A DNA stretch of 64,000 bases, taken from positions 248,001 through 312,000 of the forward strand of contig JAFKGQ010000003.1 in assembly GCA_017307755.1 (NCBI GenBank). The letters are read 5' to 3'. This document shows, piece by piece, positions 8,544-17,298 of this stretch. This DNA is from Chitinophagaceae bacterium (lineage in GTDB: Bacteria; Bacteroidota; Bacteroidia; Chitinophagales; Chitinophagaceae). A program made the translations under genes and the position numbers. Positions within the stretch are counted from its first letter, which is position 1; the number at the start of each line of letters is the position of its first letter. Below the pieces are notes generated by a model. It was not told the origin of the DNA, ran no database searches, and saw nothing but the letters and a program-made list of their open reading frames with translations.

Positions 8544-10505
8544 ATGAGCTATCCCTATCAGATAAGGTCGATGGAGCAATATCAGTCCGAGTATAAGAAA
8601 AGTATCGAGGACCCTGAAGCGTTTTGGGCGGGGATTGCCGAAAATTTCAGCTGGCGCCGTAAATGGGATAAGGTGCTGGACTGGAACTTCACCGATCCAA
8701 GGGTAAAATGGTTTTCCGGGGCGCAACTGAACATTACAGAAAACTGTCTTGACAGACATTTGGCTGAAAGAGGCGACCAGCCTGCGATCATCTGGGAGCC
8801 TAATGACCCGGAGGAAGACTACCGTATCCTGTCGTATAAGGAATTGCATTTCAAAGTATGCCAGTTTGCACAGGTGTTGAAGAACAATGGGGTTAAAAAG
8901 GGCGACCGGGTCTGTATCTATATGCCGATGGTGCCTGAACTGGCCATTGCCGTGCTTGCCTGTGCCCGTATCGGGGCCATTCATTCCGTGGTATTCGGAG
9001 GTTTTTCCGCCCAGAGCATTGCCGACAGGATACAGGACGCGCAGTGTAATCTCGTGATCACCTCGGACGGCGCTCACCGGGGGAATAAGGCTATTCCTCT
9101 GAAGTCCGTGATAGACGATGCCCTGGTGCAATGTCCTTCCGTAAAAAAAGTGATCGTGCTGACCCGTACCCGTGTTCCGGTGAGCATGATCAAGGGAAGG
9201 GATACCTGGTGGGAAGACGAGGTCAGAAAAGTAGAAACCCAGGGGAATCCTGCTTGTCCGGCCGAGACAATGGAGGCGGAGGACATGCTCTTTATCCTGT
9301 ATACTTCCGGGTCGACGGGTAAGCCAAAAGGTGTTGTGCACACCTGTGGCGGATATATGGTGTATACCAATTATTCCTTTGTAAATGTGTTCCAATATCA
9401 GCCGGGCGATGTATACTTCTGTACGGCCGACATTGGATGGATTACGGGACACAGCTATATCGTGTATGGTCCGCTGAGCGCGGGTGCTACCACGCTAATG
9501 TTTGAAGGGATCCCTACGTATCCGGATGCGGGCCGTTTTTGGGACATTGTAGACAAGTTCAAAGTAAATATCCTCTATACGGCGCCAACGGCGATCCGTA
9601 GTCTGATGGGCTTTGGGCTGGACTATGTGAAGAATAAAGACCTTAGCTCGTTGAAGGTGCTGGGTACGGTGGGTGAGCCCATCAATGAAGAGGCCTGGCA
9701 TTGGTACCATGAGAACATCGGGAAGGGGCGTTGCCCCATTGTGGATACCTGGTGGCAGACTGAGACGGGGGGCATCCTTATTTCCAATCTTGCCGGGATC
9801 ACACCTCATAAGCCTGCACATGCCACCCTTCCCCTGCCGGGCGTACAGCCCTTGCTGGTGGATGAAAAAGGGGAGCCGGTACCGGGGGGTGATGCCGCTA
9901 AAGATGGCGTATGGCATGGCGCGGGGGCAACTGGCGAGCAGGCCGCAGGGAATCTCTGTATCAAATTCCCCTGGCCGGCCATTATACGGACGACCTATGG
10001 TGATCACGAGCGATGCCGGCAAACCTATTTTGCCACTTATCCGGGGCTTTATTTCACCGGGGATGGCGCACTGAGGGATGCGGAGGGTAATTACAGGATC
10101 ACCGGAAGGGTAGATGATGTGTTGAATGTCAGCGGTCACCGCATCGGTACGGCGGAAGTAGAGAATGCCATCAACATGCATACAGGGGTAGTAGAAAGCG
10201 CTGTGGTGGGCTATCCGCATGATATCAAAGGGCAGGGTATTTATGCCTATGTTATTTTCAACGGGGATAAAAGCGATGAAGCCCGTGTCAGACAGGCTAT
10301 TATACAGACGGTGGCCCGGATCATCGGCCCGATTGCCAAGCCGGATAAGATACAATTGGTCAGTGGTCTGCCCAAAACCCGCAGCGGTAAGATCATGCGG
10401 CGTATTCTGCGTAAGATAGCGGAGGGGGAAACCAGCAACCTGGGGGATACTACCACCCTACTGGACCCCGCTGTCGTAGAGGAGATCAAGGCTGGGAAAT
10501 TATAG
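8544..10505 (+). CDS. acs: Acetyl-CoA synthetase (AMP-forming)
   Basis: Activates acetate to acetyl-CoA through acetyl-AMP. At 653 residues it has the normal length and the N-terminal domain of true acetyl-CoA synthetases (EDPEAFWAGIAENFSW). The ATP-binding P-loop YTSGSTGKPKGVVHT lies near residues 252-266, the acetate-pocket region WWQTETGG near 403, the hinge GRVDDVLNVSGHRIGTAEVE, and the acetylatable lysine in TRSGKIMRRILR near 620. A glycine- and alanine-rich stretch (GGDAAKDGVWHGAGATGEQA) in the second half looks like a short lineage-specific insertion. The gene ends 8 bases from the convergent L,D-transpeptidase gene. Confidence 0.97.
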   Translation: MSYPYQIRSMEQYQSEYKKSIEDPEAFWAGIAENFSWRRKWDKVLDWNFTDPRVKWFSGAQLNITENCLDRHLAERGDQPAIIWEPNDPEEDYRILSYKELHFKVCQFAQVLKNNGVKKGDRVCIYMPMVPELAIAVLACARIGAIHSVVFGGFSAQSIADRIQDAQCNLVITSDGAHRGNKAIPLKSVIDDALVQCPSVKKVIVLTRTRVPVSMIKGRDTWWEDEVRKVETQGNPACPAETMEAEDMLFILYTSGSTGKPKGVVHTCGGYMVYTNYSFVNVFQYQPGDVYFCTADIGWITGHSYIVYGPLSAGATTLMFEGIPTYPDAGRFWDIVDKFKVNILYTAPTAIRSLMGFGLDYVKNKDLSSLKVLGTVGEPINEEAWHWYHENIGKGRCPIVDTWWQTETGGILISNLAGITPHKPAHATLPLPGVQPLLVDEKGEPVPGGDAAKDGVWHGAGATGEQAAGNLCIKFPWPAIIRTTYGDHERCRQTYFATYPGLYFTGDGALRDAEGNYRITGRVDDVLNVSGHRIGTAEVENAINMHTGVVESAVVGYPHDIKGQGIYAYVIFNGDKSDEARVRQAIIQTVARIIGPIAKPDKIQLVSGLPKTRSGKIMRRILRKIAEGETSNLGDTTTLLDPAVVEEIKAGKL

Positions 10506-10513
10506 TCTTCCGG

Positions 10514-11062
10514 TTAATACTGAATGATGACTTTTGTGCCGATGGGGGCAATGCTATATAGCTCGTCCACGTCCTCGCATTTGAGGGAGATACAGCCATT
10601 TGTCCAGTTCTGATAGTTGTCCACCGTGATCTCATCGTGGGGCCAGGTCCCATGGATAGCGATGCCATCGCCAGGCCTGGCGGACTTGGGTATCAATCCC
10701 TTTGCCTTTCTTTCATTGAATTTGACCATATCCGCCGCGGTGGGATAATCCAGGTCCATGATCTTATCCCATTTTTCATGCGGTCTTTTCCGGACGATGT
10801 GGTAAATACCTTCGGGCGTCTTGCGGTCGCCTTGCATCATCTTGTCTCCCAGGGATTTGTTGCCAAAAACGGCGGGGTAGGTGGCATACCACCCCTGTCT
10901 GTCGAAAACCTGCAGTTCATAGCGGCTTTTTACGACCAGGATAAAGACCTCCCCTTCGGGATCAGGGTGGAAGAAGCGTTTGCGGACTGTACGGGTGGTG
11001 TCTTTAAATGCACAAAGGATGAACAGGAACAAACTTCCAAGGAGGATCTTTCGCAGCGTCAT
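10514..11062 (-). CDS. L,D-transpeptidase family (YkuD) protein
   Basis: A roughly 182-residue exported protein; the ATG at 11062 is chosen over a TTG at 11071. The N-terminal hydrophobic segment (KILLGSLFLFILCAF) is a signal peptide or anchor. The YkuD catalytic signature is visible as an IHGT histidine followed by the NGCISL cysteine motif. Family members crosslink peptidoglycan stem peptides or attach proteins to the wall in the periplasm; others are carboxypeptidases or amidases, so the exact reaction is not settled. Upstream is a spacer with hairpins and the terminator of the preceding barrel gene. Confidence 0.88.
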   Translation of the reverse strand: MTLRKILLGSLFLFILCAFKDTTRTVRKRFFHPDPEGEVFILVVKSRYELQVFDRQGWYATYPAVFGNKSLGDKMMQGDRKTPEGIYHIVRKRPHEKWDKIMDLDYPTAADMVKFNERKAKGLIPKSARPGDGIAIHGTWPHDEITVDNYQNWTNGCISLKCEDVDELYSIAPIGTKVIIQY

Positions 11063-11170
11063 TTTCGGCAATTTTACCGTTGGACAACGACTGCAACAGT
11101 TGGTTTATTTCCAATGTGGAAAATTTTAACATATGAAAGGGGGGTAGGGGACAACCGGGGGCTGGGGCCA

Positions 11171-11204
11171 CAAAACAAAAACCAGTGCCAGGAATGGCAC
11201 CGGT
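11171..11204 (-). terminator. Intrinsic terminator after the outer-membrane barrel gene
   Basis: On the minus strand arms 11195-11204 and 11181-11190 pair over ten bases with one G.T wobble and a 4-base loop, followed by a T-rich tail interrupted by G (11171-11180). It lies about 55 bases after the stop at 11258. Confidence 0.8.
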
Positions 11205-11257
11205 TACTACTACACATGAGAACTCTAAAAGAATTCTCAGCTCATTTATGATGATGG

Positions 11258-12097
11258 TTACCAGTTGCCAAACCGCAGGCCTACGGTATAGGGCCGCTGA
11301 TCCAATCCTTTCAGGAACATACTTTTAGTGGCATAGGAACCGTACAGTTTCAGCCATCCCAACTGTAATTCCCCGATCCAGGATATCTTCCATGGATCCA
11401 TATCAAAGTCGTCGAATGTCTTATACTTACCGGTTTCCTTGCTCTTGAATTTTTGGCGGGAAGAATATCGATATCCAACGCTGGCGCCTACACTGAACCC
11501 ATAATCCTGTCTTCTGTGTGGCGTAAAGTTAAAATTAAGCATAAAAGGGACAGTTACATAATCTGCGGCTAATTTATTCTTGCTATAGTTGATGGTGTCC
11601 ATGACGACCATGGTCGGATTAGTATGGAATTTAATATTTTCCTCATAGCGGTAGTTATTCAGTTCGATGCCCAATCCGTATTTCAGGTTTACCACATGTT
11701 TGATGAGGTTCAGGCGCTGCATAAAGACCCAGATATTGACATTCACGGACTTGCCTGTCCGCAGGCGGAACCAGTCCTTGGTGGACCCGGGGGCAAAGGC
11801 CTGGGCGGAGGCAGACGAATAGTTCGTTTGATCGTTGTAGTTAGCAAAACCAAGATCCAGGATCCCCCAGTTGGTGCTGATATTAGAAGGCCGGTAGAAA
11901 CTGCGTCTGTGGTAGATATGGATGGTGTTGTGATCGCTTCTGTCGATCTTCCCGCTCTTAACGATGATCAGGCTACCGACACGGATGGTATCTCCGTGGA
12001 GGGGGGCAGCCGTGTCTTTCAGGACCGTTGTGGTGTCATTTTGGGCATAGCCGGATAGGGTCAGGCACAGGCCTGCCATTAACAAGAGTCGCCTCAT
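11258..12097 (-). CDS. Outer-membrane beta-barrel protein (PorT-like fold)
   Basis: A 279-residue protein with a classical signal peptide (RRLLLMAGLCLTLSGYAQ). After a polar linker it consists of alternating aromatic/hydrophobic beta strands and ends in an aromatic-rich terminal strand (TVGLRFGNW), typical of outer-membrane barrels of about eight to ten strands in Bacteroidota. It starts 29 bases after the anti-sigma-type gene and is probably in the same operon as that gene and the ECF sigma factor, so it may be controlled by them. Specific function unknown. Confidence 0.8.
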   Translation of the reverse strand: MRRLLLMAGLCLTLSGYAQNDTTTVLKDTAAPLHGDTIRVGSLIIVKSGKIDRSDHNTIHIYHRRSFYRPSNISTNWGILDLGFANYNDQTNYSSASAQAFAPGSTKDWFRLRTGKSVNVNIWVFMQRLNLIKHVVNLKYGLGIELNNYRYEENIKFHTNPTMVVMDTINYSKNKLAADYVTVPFMLNFNFTPHRRQDYGFSVGASVGYRYSSRQKFKSKETGKYKTFDDFDMDPWKISWIGELQLGWLKLYGSYATKSMFLKGLDQRPYTVGLRFGNW

Positions 12098-12126
12098 ACA
12101 TTTTGCTTTTTTGAAATGTTATTGGT

Positions 12127-13236
12127 TCATTGTAGTGCAAACTGAAAGCCTCCGATGAGCACTTTCCGGTCGTCATCCTCTGCCCTGCTGGCGGGTTTTT
12201 CCAGGGCCCTGGTTACCTTGCGGAAGATGCCGCGAAGCTTATTTTTCCTTGGAGAAAGGGGCTCTTCTATGGCGCCGTCCTCCGTATAAGCCACCGCATG
12301 GCTCAGCAGGGCCTCGGTAGCGAAAGATGTTTTCGGGTCCCGGGTGATCACTTTGGGTAGATCGGGATTGCCGATGGAAGTGTTAACCGCCGGTGACACC
12401 TTTACGCTGGCAATTGCTTTGTCGGGCGCGGGCAGGTCAACCTTTGCCAGCGCCGGCTCTGCTGTTGTTGTTGCTGATGCTGTCTCCTCATCATCGGGCT
12501 GTTTGCTTTTGTACAGGTGTAACGTATCAGCCGTATGGGGAGTTACAGCCACAAGATGTTTTTTTATAGCGGGCTGGACAGGAGATGATTTTTTATCAGC
12601 AGAGATACGGATGGGCTCCTCCGTGGGACGGGTCGCGTCAGCAAGGGTAGCGGCCTTATCAGGAGTTGAGGCTATCTTGCCGGAAGCAGAAGGAACTATA
12701 GGGGCCTTGGCTATGGGGGGAGTAACAGCGTTCCGAAAGGGGTGGAAGACCAACAGCCCTATGGCGCCCAGGACCAGGGCTGCCGCAGCTATACGGACGA
12801 ACGGCAGCCAGGCTGTCCTCCTTTCTTCCCTCCGGTAGAGGGTTTTCTTATGGGGAAATACGATGGTCTTGTCTGGAATATTTACCGTCCGTTGCAGACG
12901 CTGCAACTCGACGCTCTTATCAGGATGCCGGTGTATGAATTGGGTCACAGCCTGTCTGGCAGGCTCATCCAATTCACCGTCGATATAAGAGAGGAACCAG
13001 CTTTCGTAGTTATTTAATGTGATCAGTGAAGGGCTCTCCTCATGTAGGAGCAACTCCTTGCCTGCAAAAACAGGTGTCTCGTCGGGGCGTATCCTGCATT
13101 GCAGCAGCAATTCCCATTCTTCCCTGAGATCAGGATGAGCTTCGACGAATCCCTCCACGGCCTCCCTCTCTGCCGGAGACAGCTCATTGTCTACGTACAG
13201 CAGGAAGAACTCCTCATAGTTATTACGTGTGATCAT
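12127..13236 (-). CDS. Putative anti-sigma factor with duplicated N-terminal domain
   Basis: A 369-residue protein. Two similar N-terminal units (ITRNNYEEFFLLYVDNELSP at the start, ITLNNYESWFLSYIDGELDE near residue 71) resemble the cytosolic sigma-binding helical domain of Bacteroidota anti-sigma factors, here in tandem. A single membrane helix follows at about 147-170 (FVRIAAAALVLGAIGLLVF), then a long Pro/Ala/Thr-rich periplasmic part. It starts 5 bases after the stop of the ECF sigma gene. Sigma-factor inhibition is inferred from domain and context; the periplasmic part is not recognised. Confidence 0.78.
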   Translation of the reverse strand: MITRNNYEEFFLLYVDNELSPAEREAVEGFVEAHPDLREEWELLLQCRIRPDETPVFAGKELLLHEESPSLITLNNYESWFLSYIDGELDEPARQAVTQFIHRHPDKSVELQRLQRTVNIPDKTIVFPHKKTLYRREERRTAWLPFVRIAAAALVLGAIGLLVFHPFRNAVTPPIAKAPIVPSASGKIASTPDKAATLADATRPTEEPIRISADKKSSPVQPAIKKHLVAVTPHTADTLHLYKSKQPDDEETASATTTAEPALAKVDLPAPDKAIASVKVSPAVNTSIGNPDLPKVITRDPKTSFATEALLSHAVAYTEDGAIEEPLSPRKNKLRGIFRKVTRALEKPASRAEDDDRKVLIGGFQFALQ

Positions 13237-13241
13237 CAGGT

Positions 13242-13727
13242 TTATATTAAGTTTTCCAGGCTGACTAAATAATTTTTCAATTGGATACGGGCCCTGTGTA
13301 AATATACTTTTACCTGGCTTTCGTTGAGCCCGGTGATCTGCCCGATCTCTTCATAGGAATACCCTTCATAATCCTTCAGCAGCACCAGGGATCGCTGTGT
13401 CTCGTTCAACCGGGCCAGGGCTCGCTCCAATACCTTCTTCAGATCTTGCGCGGAGGACGTCCCCACTTTTGATCCTTCACTGAATGTTTCCCGCAACTGT
13501 ACTCTTTTTACTTTCCGGATATGGTCGATCATCTGGTGATAGGCGATGGTGAAAAGATAAGATTTGCTTTTTACTGCATCGACCTCATGCCGGCATTTCC
13601 AGAGCTTTTCAAAAGCGGTCTGGACTACATCCCGGGCGTCTTCTTCATGACGGAGATTTTTCAGGATAAACCTGTAAACATTATCTGCATAATTTGTCAC
13701 ACAATCATTAAATTCTTTCTCGGTCAT
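13242..13727 (-). CDS. ECF RNA polymerase sigma factor
   Basis: A 161-residue sigma-70 family protein with region 2 (NVYRFILKNLRHEEDARDVVQ through KSYLFTIAYHQMIDHIRK) and region 4 helix-turn-helix (YSYEEIGQITGLNESQVKVY). Length and lack of other domains define an ECF sigma. It is followed immediately by a probable anti-sigma gene and an outer-membrane barrel gene, an arrangement typical for envelope-stress or surface-structure regulation. Its upstream region holds a three-hairpin composite element ending 24 bases before the start codon. Confidence 0.93.
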   Translation of the reverse strand: MTEKEFNDCVTNYADNVYRFILKNLRHEEDARDVVQTAFEKLWKCRHEVDAVKSKSYLFTIAYHQMIDHIRKVKRVQLRETFSEGSKVGTSSAQDLKKVLERALARLNETQRSLVLLKDYEGYSYEEIGQITGLNESQVKVYLHRARIQLKNYLVSLENLI

Positions 13728-13750
13728 AAACAGTATCTATCATTAATTGA

Positions 13751-13834
13751 GCCCAATTGGCCTTTGGAAAAATTTAGGCCAATTGGGCCAAATCTTTAAA
13801 ATCTGTCCTTTGGACAACGAACCTTCGGTCCGTT
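13751..13834. repeat. Three-hairpin composite element, copy 2
   Basis: A perfect 13-bp inverted repeat (13751-13763 with 13776-13788, 12-base loop) is followed after 16 bases by GTCC-TTT-GGAC (13805-13815) and directly by an 8-bp hairpin with TTC loop and one mismatch (13816-13823 with 13827-13834). Order and spacing match copies at 8343 and 27766, although the stem bases differ. It lies upstream of the ECF sigma gene. Confidence 0.8.
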
Positions 13835-13908
13835 CTGGTAAAGTTACATTCATTCATACCTGTGGTACGAACAAGCGGGAGAAATGTTACAAAAAGGAAA
13901 AAAGATTG

Positions 13909-14118
13909 TTAATTCCTGGCGGACAGTAAGTTACGTGTGAGCGATTCCCAGAGGATAAACTCGGATTGGGCCTTTTTTTCGCAGGATTTATTACCCCCGC
14001 ATTCGCTGCTGCGCTCACTTTCCGGCTCGGCCTTTTTTCGGGAATAGGAAAAGAGAACGAGGCTGGCTGCTGTTACCAGGATCAGGAGGGAAAGCCGGAG
14101 ATAGGTTCTGGATCTCAT
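13909..14118 (-). CDS. Small membrane-anchored protein with Cys pair
   Basis: Sixty-nine residues: an N-terminal hydrophobic helix (LRLSLLILVTAASLVLF), a charged stretch, a C-x5-C pair (ECGGNKSCEKK) and a C-terminal block QSEFILWESLTRNLL. The final block looks conserved in my memory of small Chitinophagaceae proteins, but no function is known. It is a stand-alone gene divergent from kbl. Reality of the gene is supported by coherent composition and a clear membrane segment. Confidence 0.55.
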   Translation of the reverse strand: MRSRTYLRLSLLILVTAASLVLFSYSRKKAEPESERSSECGGNKSCEKKAQSEFILWESLTRNLLSARN

Positions 14119-14217
14119 AATTAGCCCGTTTCTCTTATAAGACGAAGGTAATTATTAATTTGTTACAATTCAGGAAAAAATACTCTTAGTTGTGCAACCC
14201 GTGAAAACTCAACTACT

Positions 14218-14225
14218 TACCTTTG
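14218..14225 (+). promoter_or_regulatory. Probable -7 element of the kbl promoter
   Basis: The octamer TACCTTTG matches the Bacteroidota -7 consensus TAnnTTTG exactly and lies 21 bases before the kbl ATG. A TTG at 14190-14192 could be the upstream element, but the 25-base spacing is longer than usual. Confidence 0.5.
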
Positions 14226-14246
14226 GCATCTTAAAAAAGATCCTTT

Positions 14247-15437
14247 ATGAATTCCTCCTTTGTCAAACGCATCGCCGCAGAGCTGGAAGAGATCAAGGCT
14301 TCCGGTCTTTTCAAATCCGAACGCATTATCACCAGCGCCCAGGGGGCGGAGATAATGGTAAATAATAAGAAAGTATTGAATTTTTGCGCCAATAATTACC
14401 TGGGGCTTTCTTCTCATCCCAAGGTGATCGAGGCCGCCCATAAGGCTATCGATGCCAGGGGATATGGCATGAGCAGCGTCCGTTTTATCTGCGGGACGGA
14501 GGATATTCACAGAGAGCTGGAGCAGAAGATCGCGGCTTTCCTGGGAACGGAGGATACCATTTTGTACGCAGCTGCTTTTGATGCTAATGGAGGTGTCTTC
14601 GAACCATTGTTCGGGGCAGAGGACGCCATCATTTCCGATGAGCTGAACCATGCGTCCATCATCGATGGCGTACGTCTTTGCAAGGCGCAGCGTTTCCGGT
14701 ACAAGCACAACAACATGGAGGACCTGGAAGAGCAATTGAAGGCCGCGCAGAGCGCCCGTAGCAGGATCATCGTGACGGACGGGTCTTTTAGCATGGATGG
14801 CACCATCGCTCAATTGGATAAGATCTGTGATCTGGCAGACAAATATGACGCAATCGTCATGATCGATGAATCCCACTCCTCCGGTTTTTTAGGAAAGACT
14901 GGCAGGGGCACGCATGAATATCGCGGCGTCATGGGGCGTATCGATATCATCACCGGCACACTGGGAAAGGCCCTGGGCGGCGCCAGCGGTGGATTTACCA
15001 GCGGCAGGAAGGAGATCGTTGAGATGTTGCGTCAGCGCAGCCGGCCATATCTTTTCTCCAATAGCCTTGCGCCTTCCATTACCGGGGCTTCCATCGCGGT
15101 GCTCGATATGCTGAGCGAAACGACGGAATTGCGGGATAAACTGGAATACAATACGAAATATTTCCGCAAAAAAATGACAGAGGCGGGTTTTGACATCCGG
15201 CCCGGGGATCATCCTATCGTACCCATTATGCTGTATGATGCAGTGGTCGCACAGAATTTTGCCGCCAGGCTGTTGGATGAAGGTATCTACGTCATCGGCT
15301 TCTTCTACCCTGTCGTAGCAAAGGGGCAAGCACGGATCAGGGTGCAGCTGAGCGCCGGTCATGAACAGGAGCACCTGGATAAGGCCATTGCAGCCTTTGC
15401 CAAGATCGGCAAGGAATTGGGGGTGCTGAAGAACTAG
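14247..15437 (+). CDS. kbl: Glycine C-acetyltransferase (2-amino-3-ketobutyrate CoA ligase)
   Basis: A pyridoxal-phosphate enzyme that splits 2-amino-3-ketobutyrate with CoA into glycine and acetyl-CoA, the second step of threonine degradation. The 396-residue length is normal for Kbl. The cofactor lysine is K241 in [12 protein letters not shown], with the [10 protein letters not shown] aspartate-histidine region upstream. The N-terminal [13 protein letters not shown] block is typical of the alpha-oxoamine synthase family, and overall similarity favours Kbl over 8-amino-7-oxononanoate synthase. Threonine dehydrogenase is not in the window. Its stop shares CTAG with the stop of convergent ridA. 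Confidence 0.93.
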   Translation: MNSSFVKRIAAELEEIKASGLFKSERIITSAQGAEIMVNNKKVLNFCANNYLGLSSHPKVIEAAHKAIDARGYGMSSVRFICGTEDIHRELEQKIAAFLGTEDTILYAAAFDANGGVFEPLFGAEDAIISDELNHASIIDGVRLCKAQRFRYKHNNMEDLEEQLKAAQSARSRIIVTDGSFSMDGTIAQLDKICDLADKYDAIVMIDESHSSGFLGKTGRGTHEYRGVMGRIDIITGTLGKALGGASGGFTSGRKEIVEMLRQRSRPYLFSNSLAPSITGASIAVLDMLSETTELRDKLEYNTKYFRKKMTEAGFDIRPGDHPIVPIMLYDAVVAQNFAARLLDEGIYVIGFFYPVVAKGQARIRVQLSAGHEQEHLDKAIAAFAKIGKELGVLKN

Positions 15438-15820
15438 CGCAAGAAGGCCACCATGCTGATCTCCACGTTGACATTCTTTGGCAGGCTTTTGACCGCATAG
15501 GTTTCTCTTGCCGGGAAATCACCTGTAAAATACTTTCCGTATACTTCATTGACGTGCCCGAAATGGCCGATGTCACTGAGCAGGATGGTCGTCTTTACCA
15601 CGTGACCAAAATCCATGTTTGCCGCGGAGAGGATAGCCCTGAGGTTATGCATGACCTGGTGTGTTTCCGCAATGATATCATCCGTGGTTTTTACGTTACC
15701 CGTGGCCGGGTCGATGGCTATCTGGCCGGAGATGAACAGCATGTTGCCCGCCAGGACGGCCTGGCTGTAAGGACCGATAGGGGCCGGGGCGTTGGGGGTG
15801 GTGATGATTTGCTTTTCCAT
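15434..15820 (-). CDS. ridA: RidA family enamine/imine deaminase
   Basis: A 128-residue YjgF/YER057c/UK114 protein. The family hydrolyses reactive enamines and imines such as 2-aminoacrylate that arise from PLP enzymes. Visible markers are [12 protein letters not shown], the FISGQI strand, the active-site-region arginine in FPARETYAV and the C-terminal VEISMVAF. Its convergent overlap with the PLP enzyme gene kbl (shared bases 15434-15437) is suggestive of linked metabolism. Confidence 0.95.
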   Translation of the reverse strand: MEKQIITTPNAPAPIGPYSQAVLAGNMLFISGQIAIDPATGNVKTTDDIIAETHQVMHNLRAILSAANMDFGHVVKTTILLSDIGHFGHVNEVYGKYFTGDFPARETYAVKSLPKNVNVEISMVAFLR

Positions 15821-15852
15821 AGGGCTGCAAGGTAAGGCTTATATTTGCAGGT

Positions 15853-16485
15853 ATGGGTAAAATCGTTGTCATTGCGGGGAAGACCGAGGCAAAAGAATGG
15901 CTGCCCCCCCGGCTGGGGTCGGAGTGGGAATGTATATGGGCGGAGGATGTGACCGAACTCGAGCAGCATGGAGATGCTGACCTGTTCATGGATCTGGATT
16001 TCACGACGGAAGAAGTTCGTATCCGGCAATTGAGCCGGCTGCTGCCTGCTCCTGTAATGGTCAATGCCGTCATACCAACTTTGAAAGACATCGGCCAGCC
16101 CTTTATCCGGATCAATGCATGGCCCGGGATGCTGGAAAGAAATATTCATGAGCTGGTAATGACATCCCAGCCACATGAAAAGATGGAGGCGCTATATCGG
16201 CAGCTACAACTTTCCTATCGAATCGTACCGGATATTGCCGGCATGATCAGCGGAAGAGTACTGGCGATGATCATCAATGAAGCGTACTACACTCTACAGG
16301 AAGAGGTCAGCACAAAAGAGGAGATCGATATCGCGATGAAGCTGGGAACAAACTACCCGTTTGGCCCGTTTGAATGGAGTGAAAGAATAGGCCTGGAAAA
16401 TATTTATGATCTTCTTAACAAATTGAGCTGGACAGATAAGCGGTATACGCCTGCGAGGGCTTTGAAAGAAGCACTTTTGTATTAA
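15853..16485 (+). CDS. Stand-alone 3-hydroxyacyl-CoA dehydrogenase C-terminal-domain protein
   Basis: A 210-residue protein. The C-terminal half (from PDIAGMISGRVLAMIINEAYY through MKLGTNYPFGPFEWSERIG) matches the helical dimerisation domain of 3-hydroxyacyl-CoA dehydrogenases. The N-terminal half is short (about 95 residues) and lacks the GxGxxG dinucleotide-binding loop, so it is probably not a normal dehydrogenase. It is divergent from ridA with a 32-base gap and precedes tsaB by 34 bases. The function is uncertain and annotation as a dehydrogenase would overstate it. Confidence 0.78.
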   Translation: MGKIVVIAGKTEAKEWLPPRLGSEWECIWAEDVTELEQHGDADLFMDLDFTTEEVRIRQLSRLLPAPVMVNAVIPTLKDIGQPFIRINAWPGMLERNIHELVMTSQPHEKMEALYRQLQLSYRIVPDIAGMISGRVLAMIINEAYYTLQEEVSTKEEIDIAMKLGTNYPFGPFEWSERIGLENIYDLLNKLSWTDKRYTPARALKEALLY

Positions 16486-16519
16486 AATGTGATTAAAAAA
16501 TAATTGAAGGAATAAGCCC

Positions 16520-17191
16520 ATGGCATTGATCCTGAACATCGACACGGCGACGGAACGAGGAGGTATTTGTCTTGCTAAAAAAGGCGAGCCATTAGCAATG
16601 GCTGTGAACCCTGAGCAGAAAGATCATGCGTCCTGGTTACATCCTGCAGTGGAAAAAATAATGCATGATACGGGGTATGGAATGAAGGATCTGCAGGCGG
16701 TGGCTGTTACGGCAGGGCCCGGATCTTATACGGGCCTGCGCGTTGGAATGGCCGCTGCTAAAGGGTTTTGCTATGCATTGGGTATTCCGCTGATCACCGA
16801 GAATACGTTGAAGGTAATGGCCCTGGCCGCAAAAGAACAGACGCCGTCCGATGGGCTATTATGCCCGATGATCGATGCGCGCCGTATGGAAGTGTTTACA
16901 GCAGTCTACCAAAATGATCTGGAAGAGGTGATGCCTACTGTCGCCATGATCGTGGATGAGCGTTCATTTTCCTCATATTTGTCAAATAGACAAATGTCGT
17001 TTTTTGGCGGTGGCAGTTATAAGTGTAAACCTATAATCACTGCATCCAGCGCGGCTTTCATTGAAATTAATTATCATCCCGGGTATCTGGGTATTCTATC
17101 TTTTTTACGATATTTACAACAGGAATTCACCGGACTGGCCTATAGTGAGCCCGCTTATACAAAGGAATTCTACACTCATACAAGAAAATGA
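16520..17191 (+). CDS. tsaB: tRNA threonylcarbamoyladenosine biosynthesis protein TsaB
   Basis: A 223-residue actin-fold protein that partners TsaD in making t6A37 on ANN-decoding tRNAs. The N-terminal phosphate loop region (ILNIDTATERGGICLA) and the family signature AGPGSYTGLRVGMAAAKGFCYAL (residues near 67-90) are clear, followed by PMIDARRMEVFTAVY. Length is normal for TsaB, which is shorter than TsaD. It follows the preceding gene by 34 bases. Confidence 0.94.
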   Translation: MALILNIDTATERGGICLAKKGEPLAMAVNPEQKDHASWLHPAVEKIMHDTGYGMKDLQAVAVTAGPGSYTGLRVGMAAAKGFCYALGIPLITENTLKVMALAAKEQTPSDGLLCPMIDARRMEVFTAVYQNDLEEVMPTVAMIVDERSFSSYLSNRQMSFFGGGSYKCKPIITASSAAFIEINYHPGYLGILSFLRYLQQEFTGLAYSEPAYTKEFYTHTRK

Positions 17192-17242
17192 CTATATTAT
17201 CATATTGACAAAATTTGGCCTTTTTTTTTAAATAGTAGCACC

Positions 17243-17250
17243 TAAATTTG
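17243..17250 (+). promoter_or_regulatory. Probable -7 element of the arsR-family gene
   Basis: TAAATTTG matches the Bacteroidota -7 consensus exactly and lies 48 bases before the ATG at 17299. A TTG at 17215-17217 lies 25 bases upstream, longer than the usual spacing. Confidence 0.5.
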
Positions 17251-17298
17251 TCTGATCCGTCTCGTATCTTCTTGAAATCCTTAAAATGGTAATCGCTC

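Noticed and set aside
8502..9452. 316-codon minus-strand frame antisense to acs
   Set aside because: Shadow frame of acs, with no protein-like motifs.
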